Shown here: positions 28,044 through 36,082 of the stretch, in pieces
Layout: each line of letters opens with the position of its first letter
Numbering within the stretch: the stretch's first letter is position 1
Source: CAYOZL01 sp964408435
Lineage (GTDB): Bacteria > Bdellovibrionota_C > UBA2361 > SZUA-149 > CAYOZL01
NCBI GenBank assembly: GCA_964408435.1
Contig: CAYOZL010000001.1
Coordinates: forward strand, 21,876-85,875
Reading direction: 5' to 3'
DNA length: 64,000 bases
The notes under the pieces: model-generated
The model's database searches: none
What the model was told of the DNA's origin: nothing
What the model saw: the letters and a program-made list of their open reading frames with translations, nothing else
Position numbers and translations under genes: made by a program

Positions 28044-28520
28044 TTATCTCTCTCCTTTTGGCTTGCATCCTAGTTGCTTCAAAGTCCTAAATAAGCGACT
28101 TTCTAAAGAACTCTCGTATTTCGCATATACTGACATTAGCTTCTCAACATCTTTAGTACAATAGCTACCATCTTTTCGGTCACCTGGTTGGAAACACACT
28201 AGAAAACTACCAGTATGTTCAAATACATCCTTTAAATACTCTGCCTCTGCTTGATTAGCTCTTGAGAGTTTAAGATAAATTAAAATTAACCTTTCAACTA
28301 AAATAACTTCCATACTAGAACTTGGCTTAAATTCAGCATAAAGTTTTTCTGTTAGCTTATCTCTAAGCTCAGATTCGTTATCTAAGACTTCATCACTTAA
28401 TATACCATGCTTTCTAGCGTTAAACTTTGATGTTTCTTTTCCAGCTTTAGTCTTAACACCACCTCGCTTTGCATTTTTTCTGTTAGCTCTGATTTGCTTA
28501 CTACTGATATTACTGCTCAT
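28044..28520 (-). CDS. Recombinase-associated small protein
   Basis: About 158 residues. The N terminus has the basic motif RANRKNAKRGGVKTKAGKE and then SKFNARKHGIL, which I recall from small proteins encoded beside serine recombinases and transposases. The rest is helical and charged. The open frame goes to 28550, but GGAGGTG (28524-28530) points to the ATG at 28518-28520 (MSSNIS), with a second ATG directly before it. It is 1 nt from the recombinase start, so the two are co-translated. The role is unknown. It may bind DNA or direct recombination. Confidence 0.75.
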   Translation of the reverse strand: MSSNISSKQIRANRKNAKRGGVKTKAGKETSKFNARKHGILSDEVLDNESELRDKLTEKLYAEFKPSSSMEVILVERLILIYLKLSRANQAEAEYLKDVFEHTGSFLVCFQPGDRKDGSYCTKDVEKLMSVYAKYESSLESRLFRTLKQLGCKPKGER

Positions 28521-28665
28521 CATCACCTCCATTTTCAAAATAGCTATCAATGATATTCACAGTCATAGCTATTATAGCTTGCTCTATTTCAAGCACTTCA
28601 TTTTCAGATATTCCAAGTTGATTTTGAAGCTCAATTCTAGCTTCTTCGGTAGATTTCGTACGCAA
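28510..28665 (-). CDS. Possible small ORF or remnant upstream of the recombinase pair
   Basis: An open frame of about 51 codons from a TTG at 28663-28665 to a stop at 28510-28512, overlapping the next gene's ribosome binding site and start. It reads LRTKSTEEARIELQNQLGI, then SENEVLEIEQAIIAMTVNI and a tail ending GGDDEQ. It looks helical and acidic and follows the same codon use as its neighbours. No ATG or Shine-Dalgarno sequence is visible, so it may be the tail of a longer gene cut at the palindrome 28662-28695. Confidence 0.4.
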   Translation of the reverse strand: MRTKSTEEARIELQNQLGISENEVLEIEQAIIAMTVNIIDSYFENGGDDEQ

Positions 28666-28695
28666 GTGTGCACCATTAAATTATGGTGCTCTTGC
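28662..28695. repeat. Palindrome at the outer edge of the recombinase module
   Basis: GCAAG and GCACCAT, then a central TAAATT, then ATGGTGC and CTTGC: two nested inverted segments (28662-28666 with 28691-28695, and 28670-28676 with 28683-28689). It lies where the companion reading frame begins. It could be an element end, recombination site or operator. Confidence 0.5.
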
Positions 28696-29224
28696 CTCTA
28701 TAATAATTCTAGTTAATTCACTTAGTGGCTTTCACTTAAACCTGCTAGGAATGGTTTAAGCTATGAGCATTTATGTTAAACACTTTAATGGTTGCAAACT
28801 CAGTCTATAACTGTTTGCGATTGTATTAAAAGACCTCAGTCAGTGTGCCTAGCTTTTAAAAGGCTAACTAGTTTACCTTTGTTTAAGTAGTTTAAACATA
28901 TTAAAAACTGTTTTCAACTCATTTAAATTAAACCTACTTAACATACTGATTTCATTGTAAATTCAAGCAAAGTATACATTTTCTTAAAGTTGAGTAATAA
29001 TATGTAAGATTACAATAAGAGTAGAAAAGCTGTTAAGACATCTTCTTTAGAATTGCATTTAGAGAAGATGTAAAATGCACCAAAAGGAATTTTTAAGTTT
29101 TATAACACTCTTTCTTTTTCATTCTTTATTATTGGTTTGGCCTTGTGAGCTTACATCATAGCTTAGAAGGCCAAATCAAACTTAGAGGAATGGCCACCCT
29201 CATAATCCACTCGAGGAGAATAAG
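28696..29224. other. Gene-free stretch between recombinase module and orphan gene
   Basis: About 530 bp, A+T-rich, with no convincing reading frame on either strand. A 9-bp inverted repeat TTTGGCCTT/AAGGCCAAA (29136-29144 and 29167-29175) encloses a small AGCT/AGCT stem. It sits about 50 nt upstream of the orphan gene, in its presumed leader. I found no copy of the tRNA-Ala 3' end here. Confidence 0.5.
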
Positions 29225-29563
29225 ATGACTACACAGGTTACTACTGAGACACCGCTAATCATGGTTGATGATAAAAGGATTCTGATCAGAAGACCTCAAG
29301 ACAATGATTACGCGGAGTTCGGCATTTTGGGAGAAAACATCCAGATCCTAAACATCGGAACCGTTAAGGTCTCTGGAGACAAAGAGGACGGTTACACCGT
29401 CAGTGCGGATATCGTGCCTTTGGATCCACAGCACCAATCAAATCGCAAACCCTCGGTCAACTTGCCTGCAGGGAATTGCCATTTCGCACTTGCGATCGAT
29501 ATGAATGGTTTGGCTGTCGAAGAGAGGGAAGCTGGTGAAATCGAGGAAGCTGTCGCAAGCTGA
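29225..29563 (+). CDS. Orphan 112-residue protein of foreign composition
   Basis: A soluble acidic protein starting MTTQVTTETPLIMVDDKRIL, beta-rich in the middle and ending in an acidic Glu/Ala helix (EEREAGEIEEAVAS). A GAGGAG ribosome binding site lies 7 nt before the ATG. No signal peptide, transmembrane segment or known motif. By eye about half G+C, using codons such as GCG, TCG, ATC and GTC that neighbours avoid. It is therefore likely acquired, and it lies beside a recombinase module. The function is unknown. Confidence 0.55.
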   Translation: MTTQVTTETPLIMVDDKRILIRRPQDNDYAEFGILGENIQILNIGTVKVSGDKEDGYTVSADIVPLDPQHQSNRKPSVNLPAGNCHFALAIDMNGLAVEEREAGEIEEAVAS

Positions 29564-29994
29564 TTTCTCGTTCGCAAGCGTTGGAGCATCCTATCCCCTG
29601 CTCATTACATTAAGCAAAGATAAAATTGCCGAGCAGAGGAAGGATAGGCTCCTCTCGCTCTCGGCTTTCTGAGGTTAAACTTAGAGGTTGAAACAGTGCA
29701 TTTGCATCTTTGCTTTTTGCTACTAATATCCTACTGTAAAACTTAACCCTCTCTACCGAGAGCTTTCAACTCTCTTTCTTTTAAACTAGTACAAAGGTGT
29801 TCTACAATGAGCAGGTGTATCGAATATCTTAAATAGTTTAATATCTTAGAGTCCTAAGCTACTTTAATCTCAACAATTATATTCACTAATGCCAACAACT
29901 CTCTCGTTGCTTATAGGCTCGAATTATTCTAGCACCCTCAATAATCTCGTCTTGAAACTGGTTCCAACTTTCAGTGATTAGCTCCAGACTTCGC
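29564..29994. other. Intergenic region with a strong hairpin after the orphan gene
   Basis: GCCGAG ... CTCGGC (29628-29633 with 29660-29665) encloses AGAGGA/TCCTCT and ends in a short T run, a likely terminator. An upstream segment (about 29590-29603, CCTATCCCCTGCTC) can pair with part of the same stem (GAGCAGAGG, GGATAGG), so two alternative folds exist. The rest is unremarkable A+T-rich DNA up to the stop of the BipA gene. Confidence 0.5.
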
Positions 29995-31797
29995 CTACTT
30001 CCTCTGATTAGACGCCAACGCCTTTTTCCTTAAGCGCACACTCTCAGGAGTAACCTCTACTAATTCATCATCGCGAATAAAATCAATTGCGCGTTCTAAG
30101 TTAGGCCTAACCACTGGAGTTAAAATTACATTTTCATCTTTTCCAGATGCTCTCATGTTAGAAAGCTTTTTTTCCTTACAAACATTTATATTTAGATCAC
30201 TTGCTAAGTTATGCTCACCTACAACCATTCCCTCGTAAACTACATCCCCTGGTTTTACAAAGAACTTGCCTCTATCTTCTAAATGAAAAATTGCATAAGG
30301 AATTACCTTTCCGTTTCTATCAGCAACTAATGAGCCAGTACTTCTTTCTTTAAAGTCCCCTCTATAAGCCTCGTAACCTTCAAGATAAGAACTCATTATT
30401 CCAGTTCCTTTTGTATCTGTTAAGAATCTGCTTCTATATCCAATTAATGCGCGAGAGGGCACAGAGAATTCTAATCTAGATCTATCCCCTGAATTAACCA
30501 TATTAGTCATTCTTCCTTTTTTAGAAGAAAGCTTTTCGGTTATTGCTCCTACAGATTCTTCAGGACAATCAATAAATACTTTTTCAATTGGTTCGTGTTT
30601 TTGACCATCTACTTCTTTGTATAGAATCTTTGGTCTACCTACTGCTAGTTCAAAGCCCTCTCTTCTCATGGTTTCAACTAAAATCGCTAGTTGCAACTCC
30701 CCTCTACCTTTAACTACAAATGCATCACCTTCAGGAGAATCTTCAACTTGAAGTGCAACATTAAATAGAGTTTCTTTTTTTAAACGCTCGCCTATTCTTT
30801 GACTTTGAACATACTTTCCTTCTTTACCAGAAAGTGGTGAAGAATTAGCATAGAATGTCATTGCAATTGTTGGCTCATCTACCTTAATTCTTTCTAAGGC
30901 TACTGGGCTGTCTTTACTACAAATAGTATCCCCAATTTCAACTTCTTCTAGACCTGCTAAAACAACAATCTCTCCTGGCTCTGCATTATCTAGCTCTACT
31001 AAATCATTACCTTGATAAGTCTGAACTTTAACTACCCTTAGAGCTTTTACTTTATCTTCTTTATCAATTCTAACTAAGCTTTCTTTAGACTTAACACTAC
31101 CGTTAACAACTTTTCCAATCGCTAAACGACCAAGATACTCAGAGTAATCTAAATTAGAAACCATCATTTGAAATGGAGCTTCATCATCGTAGCTTGGACC
31201 AGGAATTTTTTCTAAAATATTATCGAATAAAAATGTAAGGTCTTCTTTTTTATCTTCTAGTGAAGGCTGTGCAATACCATCTCTTCCAATTGCATAAACT
31301 ACAGGAAATTCAATTTGCTGATCGTTTGCATCTAGTTCAATAAATAAGTCATATATTTCATTTAAGACTTCTTGAGCTCTAGAATCACTACGATCGATCT
31401 TATTTAAACAGACTATTATACTTAAGCCTGCTTGAAGTGATTTTTGTAAAACGAATCTAGTTTGAGGAAGTGGCCCCTCTGCGGAATCTACTAAAAGAAC
31501 TACTCCGTCTACCATCATTAATGCTCTTTCAACTTCTCCGCCAAAATCTGCGTGCCCAGGGGTATCTAGAATATTAATCTTAACGTCTTTCCAAGAGACC
31601 GCACAGTTTTTTGCTGTAATAGTAATGCCTCTTTCCTTTTCAAGGTCCATACTATCCATTAAACGCTCTTCTACATTAGCTCCTTCTCTAAATACTCCGC
31701 TTTGCTTAAACATGGCATCTACTAAAGTAGTCTTACCGTGATCAACGTGAGCGATGATCGCTATATTTCTTATATTTTCGTTTATTTTCTGTGCCAT
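29995..31797 (-). CDS. typA: Ribosome-associated GTPase BipA/TypA
   Basis: Translational GTPase that binds 70S ribosomes and aids 50S assembly at low temperature or under stress. G1 AHVDHGKTTL, G2 region ERGITITAKN, G3 DTPGHADF and G4 NKIDR are all present. Domains II and III (EF-Tu-like and EF-G-like) and the BipA-specific C-terminal domain follow (KVIPYAIFHLEDRGKFFVKPG, NVCKEKKLSNMRASGKDEN). Its 600 residues are the usual length. It is a single gene, with its own leader of over 400 bp. Confidence 0.97.
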   Translation of the reverse strand: MAQKINENIRNIAIIAHVDHGKTTLVDAMFKQSGVFREGANVEERLMDSMDLEKERGITITAKNCAVSWKDVKINILDTPGHADFGGEVERALMMVDGVVLLVDSAEGPLPQTRFVLQKSLQAGLSIIVCLNKIDRSDSRAQEVLNEIYDLFIELDANDQQIEFPVVYAIGRDGIAQPSLEDKKEDLTFLFDNILEKIPGPSYDDEAPFQMMVSNLDYSEYLGRLAIGKVVNGSVKSKESLVRIDKEDKVKALRVVKVQTYQGNDLVELDNAEPGEIVVLAGLEEVEIGDTICSKDSPVALERIKVDEPTIAMTFYANSSPLSGKEGKYVQSQRIGERLKKETLFNVALQVEDSPEGDAFVVKGRGELQLAILVETMRREGFELAVGRPKILYKEVDGQKHEPIEKVFIDCPEESVGAITEKLSSKKGRMTNMVNSGDRSRLEFSVPSRALIGYRSRFLTDTKGTGIMSSYLEGYEAYRGDFKERSTGSLVADRNGKVIPYAIFHLEDRGKFFVKPGDVVYEGMVVGEHNLASDLNINVCKEKKLSNMRASGKDENVILTPVVRPNLERAIDFIRDDELVEVTPESVRLRKKALASNQRK

Positions 31798-32231
31798 AGT
31801 TTAATGTTTTATTTTGACTTTGTTAATTTTACTTAGTTTTTTAAGCTGCTTACACAGCTGATTTCACCAAATATCAACCTAAGTTAACTCTATTGGCACT
31901 TCCGACTGCATTCGACAATATGTATTCAGTCACTAGTTAAGCTATTATGACTCAATATATAGTTGTCTAACTATCTGATTATTCAAATTATAGCTAGTGC
32001 ATATTACTATAGAGAATCAAGGCATACCGACAAGCTAAAAACTAAACTAAATCAGCTAAATAGATCTAATATGGACAGCTACGATCAGCTAATTACAGGC
32101 AAAGCTCATGTATTAAAAAAATATTGAAGCAAAAGGTAAAAAAAACCTGACTTTTTTTATGTAGGATGATGCGAATTACTCACTTCATTCCATAATAGAC
32201 ATGTAAACATAAAATGGAGTTGTAAAAAATT
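31798..32231. other. Divergent intergenic region between typA and the PEP-CTERM genes
   Basis: A+T-rich and non-coding. An inverted repeat ATAGTT-4-AACTAT (31959-31964 with 31969-31974) could be an operator. Near 32134-32158, AGGT-A tract-ACCT is followed by a run of seven T, resembling a weak rightward terminator about 75 nt upstream of the first PEP-CTERM gene. I see no clear -24/-12 promoter. Confidence 0.4.
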
Positions 32232-32921
32232 ATGAAAGGAATTTTAAAAGTTTTAAAAACAATCGCAGTAGCTGGTCTTGCGTCTGTAGTAGTTACTACT
32301 AGTGCACAAGCTGCAACTTTTGATTTTGGGCAAAGTTCTCTTGCTGTTTTCTTTGATGAAGACGGAGACAACAATGATGAATTAATCTTTGGTGCTTATC
32401 GTGATGCCAGAACTACTGGAACATTAACATTTGACGATGTTCTTAACACAGCATTTATAACAATTACTGGTAGTGGAACTACTAATAGCTTACCAGGTGG
32501 AGCAGAGTTAAATGAATCTGACTTTACTTTTACTCTATCTATTGACGATGTAGTAGAGAATGCAGCTGGAGATTTAGTTACTACTGATGCTACAAATGGT
32601 ACTGGTTCTATTAATATTGACAACCTAAACGGTGACTCAGTTTCTTTAAATGTTGAAACACATATGTTCCTAGGAGACGCAGCTGGATTATTAGTTTTAG
32701 ATCTAGTTTCAGACTTAGGTGTTTCATCTGCAGGTTGGTTCAATGTTTCTGGTGACGTGCTAGTTAACGGAGCGGTATCTAATCTGTTTGCAAATGTAGG
32801 TGGAGACTATGGTCTTAACTTCGGTGCAGAAAGAGCAGAAGTTATGCCTGAGCCAGCAACGGCTTTATTATTAGGATTTGGAGCTCTAGGTGGAGCTATT
32901 AAAAGACGTAAGTCTGCTTAA
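32232..32921 (+). CDS. PEP-CTERM sorting-domain protein 1
   Basis: Exported protein of 229 residues. A signal peptide (VAGLASVVVTTSAQAA) is followed by a beta-rich Thr/Asn/Asp-rich domain. The C terminus MPEPATALLLGFGALGGAI then KRRKSA is a PEP-CTERM signal: Pro-Glu-Pro, transmembrane stretch, basic tail. Such proteins are cut by an exosortase and released with exopolysaccharide. It shares the block WFNVSGDVLVNGAVSNLF with the two genes that follow, so it is a divergent paralogue. A strong terminator follows it, so it is transcribed separately. Confidence 0.85.
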   Translation: MKGILKVLKTIAVAGLASVVVTTSAQAATFDFGQSSLAVFFDEDGDNNDELIFGAYRDARTTGTLTFDDVLNTAFITITGSGTTNSLPGGAELNESDFTFTLSIDDVVENAAGDLVTTDATNGTGSINIDNLNGDSVSLNVETHMFLGDAAGLLVLDLVSDLGVSSAGWFNVSGDVLVNGAVSNLFANVGGDYGLNFGAERAEVMPEPATALLLGFGALGGAIKRRKSA

Positions 32922-32943
32922 TTAGTCCTAAACATAATACATT

Positions 32944-32976
32944 AAAAGCGACGGTTTATAACCGTCGCTTTTTTTT
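32944..32976 (+). terminator. Rho-independent terminator after PEP-CTERM gene 1
   Basis: A perfect 13-bp stem (32944-32956 with 32960-32972) closes on a 3-nt loop TAT, with a G+C-rich core (GCGACGG). It is followed by a T run through 32976, giving a textbook terminator. Confidence 0.9.
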
Positions 32977-33078
32977 GTTGTCAGATCTAATTTTTCATTA
33001 TATTAACCTTATATACTTCAAACAGCTTAAACTATGAGAATAATAACAACTAAGAATTACAACACTATAGGGGATTTC

Positions 33079-33834
33079 ATGAAGAATAAATCAATGTGCA
33101 TTCTACACAGCGCAAAACTTGTAACACACTCTAGTATCAAAACTCTACTATGTGCTTCAGCTATTCTATTTTGCTTTTGCTCTAAGGCTAACGCTGCAAC
33201 ATTTATTTTGGATTTTGGATCTAGTGGCGCCTTTATAGCATTTGACCCTGCTACTGGCAGTGATTTTCATTTTGGCTCCGTAGCTACTCTTTCATCTTCT
33301 ACTTTAACATATAATGATGTAGCACAGACTGCTGCAGTCAACATTACTGGGTTTGGAGACGTTGTTGATACTTCTACTGGTGCGGTAATATTCAGTGGCT
33401 CAACATTTAGCGTCGACCTGAATTATGCTGGAGTAACAGGTAATATCACTACCCCAGACCTACAAAATTCTATTAATGGCACTGGCACATTTAACATCTC
33501 AAACATCGGTAATGTTGATGGTATAGCTGGAGATGATTCTGTTTCTGGACAACTAACAACCCATCTTCAGCTAGGAACGGCAATCAATAACATCTTAGCA
33601 CTTGTAACTGGTCAAGGCATTACAAACGCTGCTTGGTTTAGCGCAACAGGCGATATCTTAGTTAATGGCACTGAATCAAATGCACTATTTAATGCTATTG
33701 GCGGTGATAATGACCTCAATTTTGGAACCGAAAGAGCAGTTATTGACCCAGCTGAGGTTCCTGAACCAGCTACTATCCTACTTCTTGGATTAGGAGCACT
33801 TGGAGGAGCAATTAAGAAGAAGAAATCTTCATAA
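33079..33834 (+). CDS. PEP-CTERM sorting-domain protein 2
   Basis: About 251 residues. I chose the ATG at 33079 since AGGGG lies 6 nt upstream. The open frame starts at 33034. A long signal peptide (LLCASAILFCFCSKANAA) leads into a beta-rich domain, then a C-terminal VPEPATILLLGLGALGGAI and a lysine tail. The central part, including GNVDGIAGDDSVSGQ and GDILVNGTESNALFNAIGGDN, is nearly shared with gene 3. Expected to be matrix-associated after exosortase processing. Confidence 0.85.
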   Translation: MKNKSMCILHSAKLVTHSSIKTLLCASAILFCFCSKANAATFILDFGSSGAFIAFDPATGSDFHFGSVATLSSSTLTYNDVAQTAAVNITGFGDVVDTSTGAVIFSGSTFSVDLNYAGVTGNITTPDLQNSINGTGTFNISNIGNVDGIAGDDSVSGQLTTHLQLGTAINNILALVTGQGITNAAWFSATGDILVNGTESNALFNAIGGDNDLNFGTERAVIDPAEVPEPATILLLGLGALGGAIKKKKSS

Positions 33835-33992
33835 GAATGGTCTTAATTATAATTATTTTATCCAGAGGGTGTAATTAAGCTCTCTGGACAACCTGCCTAA
33901 CAGTTTAAAATAACTCACTTAATACTGATAGTGTAAAAAACACTCTCTCTTCATTTGACTTATACTTAGTAATTGCGTATTAAATTCTCAGC

Positions 33993-34008
33993 AAGAGGTT
34001 TACCTCTT
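33993..34008 (+). promoter_or_regulatory. Small hairpin in the leader of PEP-CTERM gene 3
   Basis: AAGAGGT-TT-ACCTCTT: a 7-bp perfect stem with a 2-nt loop, about 30 nt before the ATG, followed by three T. It may be a weak attenuator or an mRNA-stability element. Confidence 0.4.
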
Positions 34009-34036
34009 TTAAGTAGTAAATAATAGGAGTTTTAAA

Positions 34037-34705
34037 ATGAAGAAATTATTATTAGCAGCCCTGTTTTTAGTTATACCTAATGCTCAGGCTACAACATTCA
34101 CTTATGACTTTGGTCTTAATGGTATTTCAATAGCGTTCATCGCTGATTCAGGATTGGCTTATCACTTTGGAAGTGAAAGCGCATTATCAACTTCAAGTTT
34201 CGTTTTTGATGACGTAGCTCAAACAGCTGTTGTTACAGCATCTGGTTTTGGAGATGTTGTTAACACTGATACAGGAGCAGTAATTACAACTGGAACAGCT
34301 TTTACTTATAGCGTTAACTATACTGGTGTAACAGGTGACCCATTAGCACCAAATTTAGAAACAGCTACAAATGGTATAGGTTCATACACAATTAACAATG
34401 TAGGGAACATCGATGGAATTGCAGGAGATGATTCTGTTTCTGGCCAAGTACAAATTCGTACTATTACTGGTAATACTATTTTAGCACAGACTCCAACACA
34501 AGGAATTCAACATGCTGTATGGTATGATGGAATAGGAGATATCCTAGTAAATGGTTCTGAAGCAAACGCATTATTTAATGCTGTTGGTGGAGATAACAAC
34601 CTTGCTTTCGGTACTCTTCAAGCAGAAGTTCCGGAGCCTATGACTGCGGCATTGCTTGGACTAGGTATGCTAGGTGGAGCAATCAGAAGAAAGAAATCTC
34701 AATAG
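34037..34705 (+). CDS. PEP-CTERM sorting-domain protein 3
   Basis: A 222-residue exported protein. A short signal peptide (KLLLAALFLVIPNAQA) is followed by TTFTYDFGLNGISIAF, the shared central blocks GNIDGIAGDDSVSGQ and GDILVNGSEANALFNA, and the C-terminal VPEPMTAALLGLGMLGGAI with a basic RRKKSQ tail. It aligns over most of its length with gene 2, so the pair arose by recent duplication. TAGGAG provides the ribosome binding site 9 nt before the ATG. Confidence 0.85.
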   Translation: MKKLLLAALFLVIPNAQATTFTYDFGLNGISIAFIADSGLAYHFGSESALSTSSFVFDDVAQTAVVTASGFGDVVNTDTGAVITTGTAFTYSVNYTGVTGDPLAPNLETATNGIGSYTINNVGNIDGIAGDDSVSGQVQIRTITGNTILAQTPTQGIQHAVWYDGIGDILVNGSEANALFNAVGGDNNLAFGTLQAEVPEPMTAALLGLGMLGGAIRRKKSQ

Positions 34706-34747
34706 TTCTTAGTTTACACTAAGTTTACTGAAGTTTTACTACTTTTT

Positions 34748-34775
34748 AAAGGCAGCTTTTAAGCTGCCTTTTTTT
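34748..34775 (+). terminator. Rho-independent terminator after PEP-CTERM gene 3
   Basis: An 11-bp stem, AAAGGCAGCTT with AAGCTGCCTTT (34748-34758 and 34761-34771), closes on a 2-nt loop and leads into a T run. It separates the rightward PEP-CTERM gene from the convergent oxidoreductase. Confidence 0.85.
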
Positions 34776-34792
34776 ATTCCCCCAGCTTTTTC

Positions 34793-36082
34793 CTAATGCG
34801 CTTCGCTAAGCATCATTTTAGCAACTCTCCTGCCATACTTAACAGCATAGTTAGTACCTCTATCCTCAGGGTAAATTTGAGCCATAGTACAAAGCCAAAG
34901 ATTTTCAATTGGTGTTTTAAACTCAGGGATTAATTTAGAATAATGCTTTGTGACTAAAGGCTGACTGTATTCAGCTTTCCATAAAAATACTTTTTCAACC
35001 CAAGAACGTTCAAAATCAGGAAAAATCTTTTTTAAATGAGGGAATGCATACTCAAAAAACTGCTCTTCATTCATACTAAATAAATCTTCACTCACTGGTA
35101 AATACTTAGATAAGTAAGCAATATGAGAATTATCATACTTGCTCTTATCATCAATATTAGTGTGTTCAATCACTCCTACAAATGGGAATGATGGCTCAGC
35201 AACATTTAGCCAATAAGAGTCAGAGAGACTTCTATTTAGTTTTAATATTAAACAGGTATTTCCTAAAAATTTAATCTGAGAAATCTTTTCTACATATTCA
35301 TTAGGTAGATTTTTAACTATTTTTGAAAATACTGGCAGAGGAGTTGTTACTAATACTTGCTCGTATTGCTCTTTGAGCTCTCCTACTTGAACCGTAGTGC
35401 CACTCACATTAGCCTCAGTGCTCTTTTTAATCTCAACACCAAGCTCTAATAACGCTTGTTCAATACTATCAACAAGTGACCCAAAACCGCCTTCATAATA
35501 AACTAACTTTTCTTCCCCTGCCCCTTTTCTACTAGAGCCTCTAAGCTTTAACTTATTCCAAAACCAAACAGCTGAAATCTCCTTCCAAGCACTTCCAAAT
35601 TTACCTTGAAGCATCGGTGCCCAAACTACATCAAAACTTTTCAGCCCAGCTATGCTCTTTATCCACTCACTTGCCGTTATATTCTCTAATTTGTCCCAGT
35701 TATTAAGCTTTCTAGCATACAAGGCCATCAAGCCAGTTCTAATTCTGTCGATTAGAGGAATAGGAGTAAAGCTTAGTAAATCCCAAGGAGAGGAGAGTCT
35801 AAAAATTGAATTAGCAAAATAAAAGCCTGAATTAGATGGGCAAAGTTTTAAATTTTTTGATAATCCAAGCTCTTTAATAAAATCAAGAATATCTAAATCA
35901 GAGGAGAACCAATGATGATAAAATTTTTCTAACCTAACACCAGGTGCGATTTCAAAAGCACCGCCTAAGCCTCCAAGCTCAGAGTCTTTTTCATAGATTA
36001 CAACTTTTTTACCCGACTTAGCCAGCTCATAAGCTGCAGCTAAACCAGTATACCCGCCGCCAATAACTGCTACTTTATTCAC
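34793..36082 (-). CDS. FAD-dependent oxidoreductase (protoporphyrinogen oxidase/amine oxidase-like)
   Basis: NAD(P)/FAD enzyme of 429 residues with the dinucleotide-binding N terminus VAVIGGGYTGLAAAYELA and KVVIYEKDSELGGLGGAF. The C terminus has the FAD-contact segment NLWLCTMAQIYPEDRGTNYAVKYGR. It is like HemY-type and UDP-galactopyranose-mutase-like proteins that sit in polysaccharide loci. Start is GTG (36080-36082), overlapping the end of the polyprenol glycosyltransferase by 8 bp, so the two are coupled. A role in lipid-linked sugar metabolism is inferred from that pairing. Confidence 0.75.
   Translation of the reverse strand: MNKVAVIGGGYTGLAAAYELAKSGKKVVIYEKDSELGGLGGAFEIAPGVRLEKFYHHWFSSDLDILDFIKELGLSKNLKLCPSNSGFYFANSIFRLSSPWDLLSFTPIPLIDRIRTGLMALYARKLNNWDKLENITASEWIKSIAGLKSFDVVWAPMLQGKFGSAWKEISAVWFWNKLKLRGSSRKGAGEEKLVYYEGGFGSLVDSIEQALLELGVEIKKSTEANVSGTTVQVGELKEQYEQVLVTTPLPVFSKIVKNLPNEYVEKISQIKFLGNTCLILKLNRSLSDSYWLNVAEPSFPFVGVIEHTNIDDKSKYDNSHIAYLSKYLPVSEDLFSMNEEQFFEYAFPHLKKIFPDFERSWVEKVFLWKAEYSQPLVTKHYSKLIPEFKTPIENLWLCTMAQIYPEDRGTNYAVKYGRRVAKMMLSEAH

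Noticed and set aside
28696..29224. Structured non-coding RNA such as a group II intron or retron
   Set aside because: I could not find domain V-like or msr/msd-like structure, and no reverse transcriptase gene is present.
33861..33888. TCCAGAG/CTCTGGA hairpin after PEP-CTERM gene 2 as a terminator
   Set aside because: 7-bp stem with a 14-nt loop and no T run. Too weak to call.
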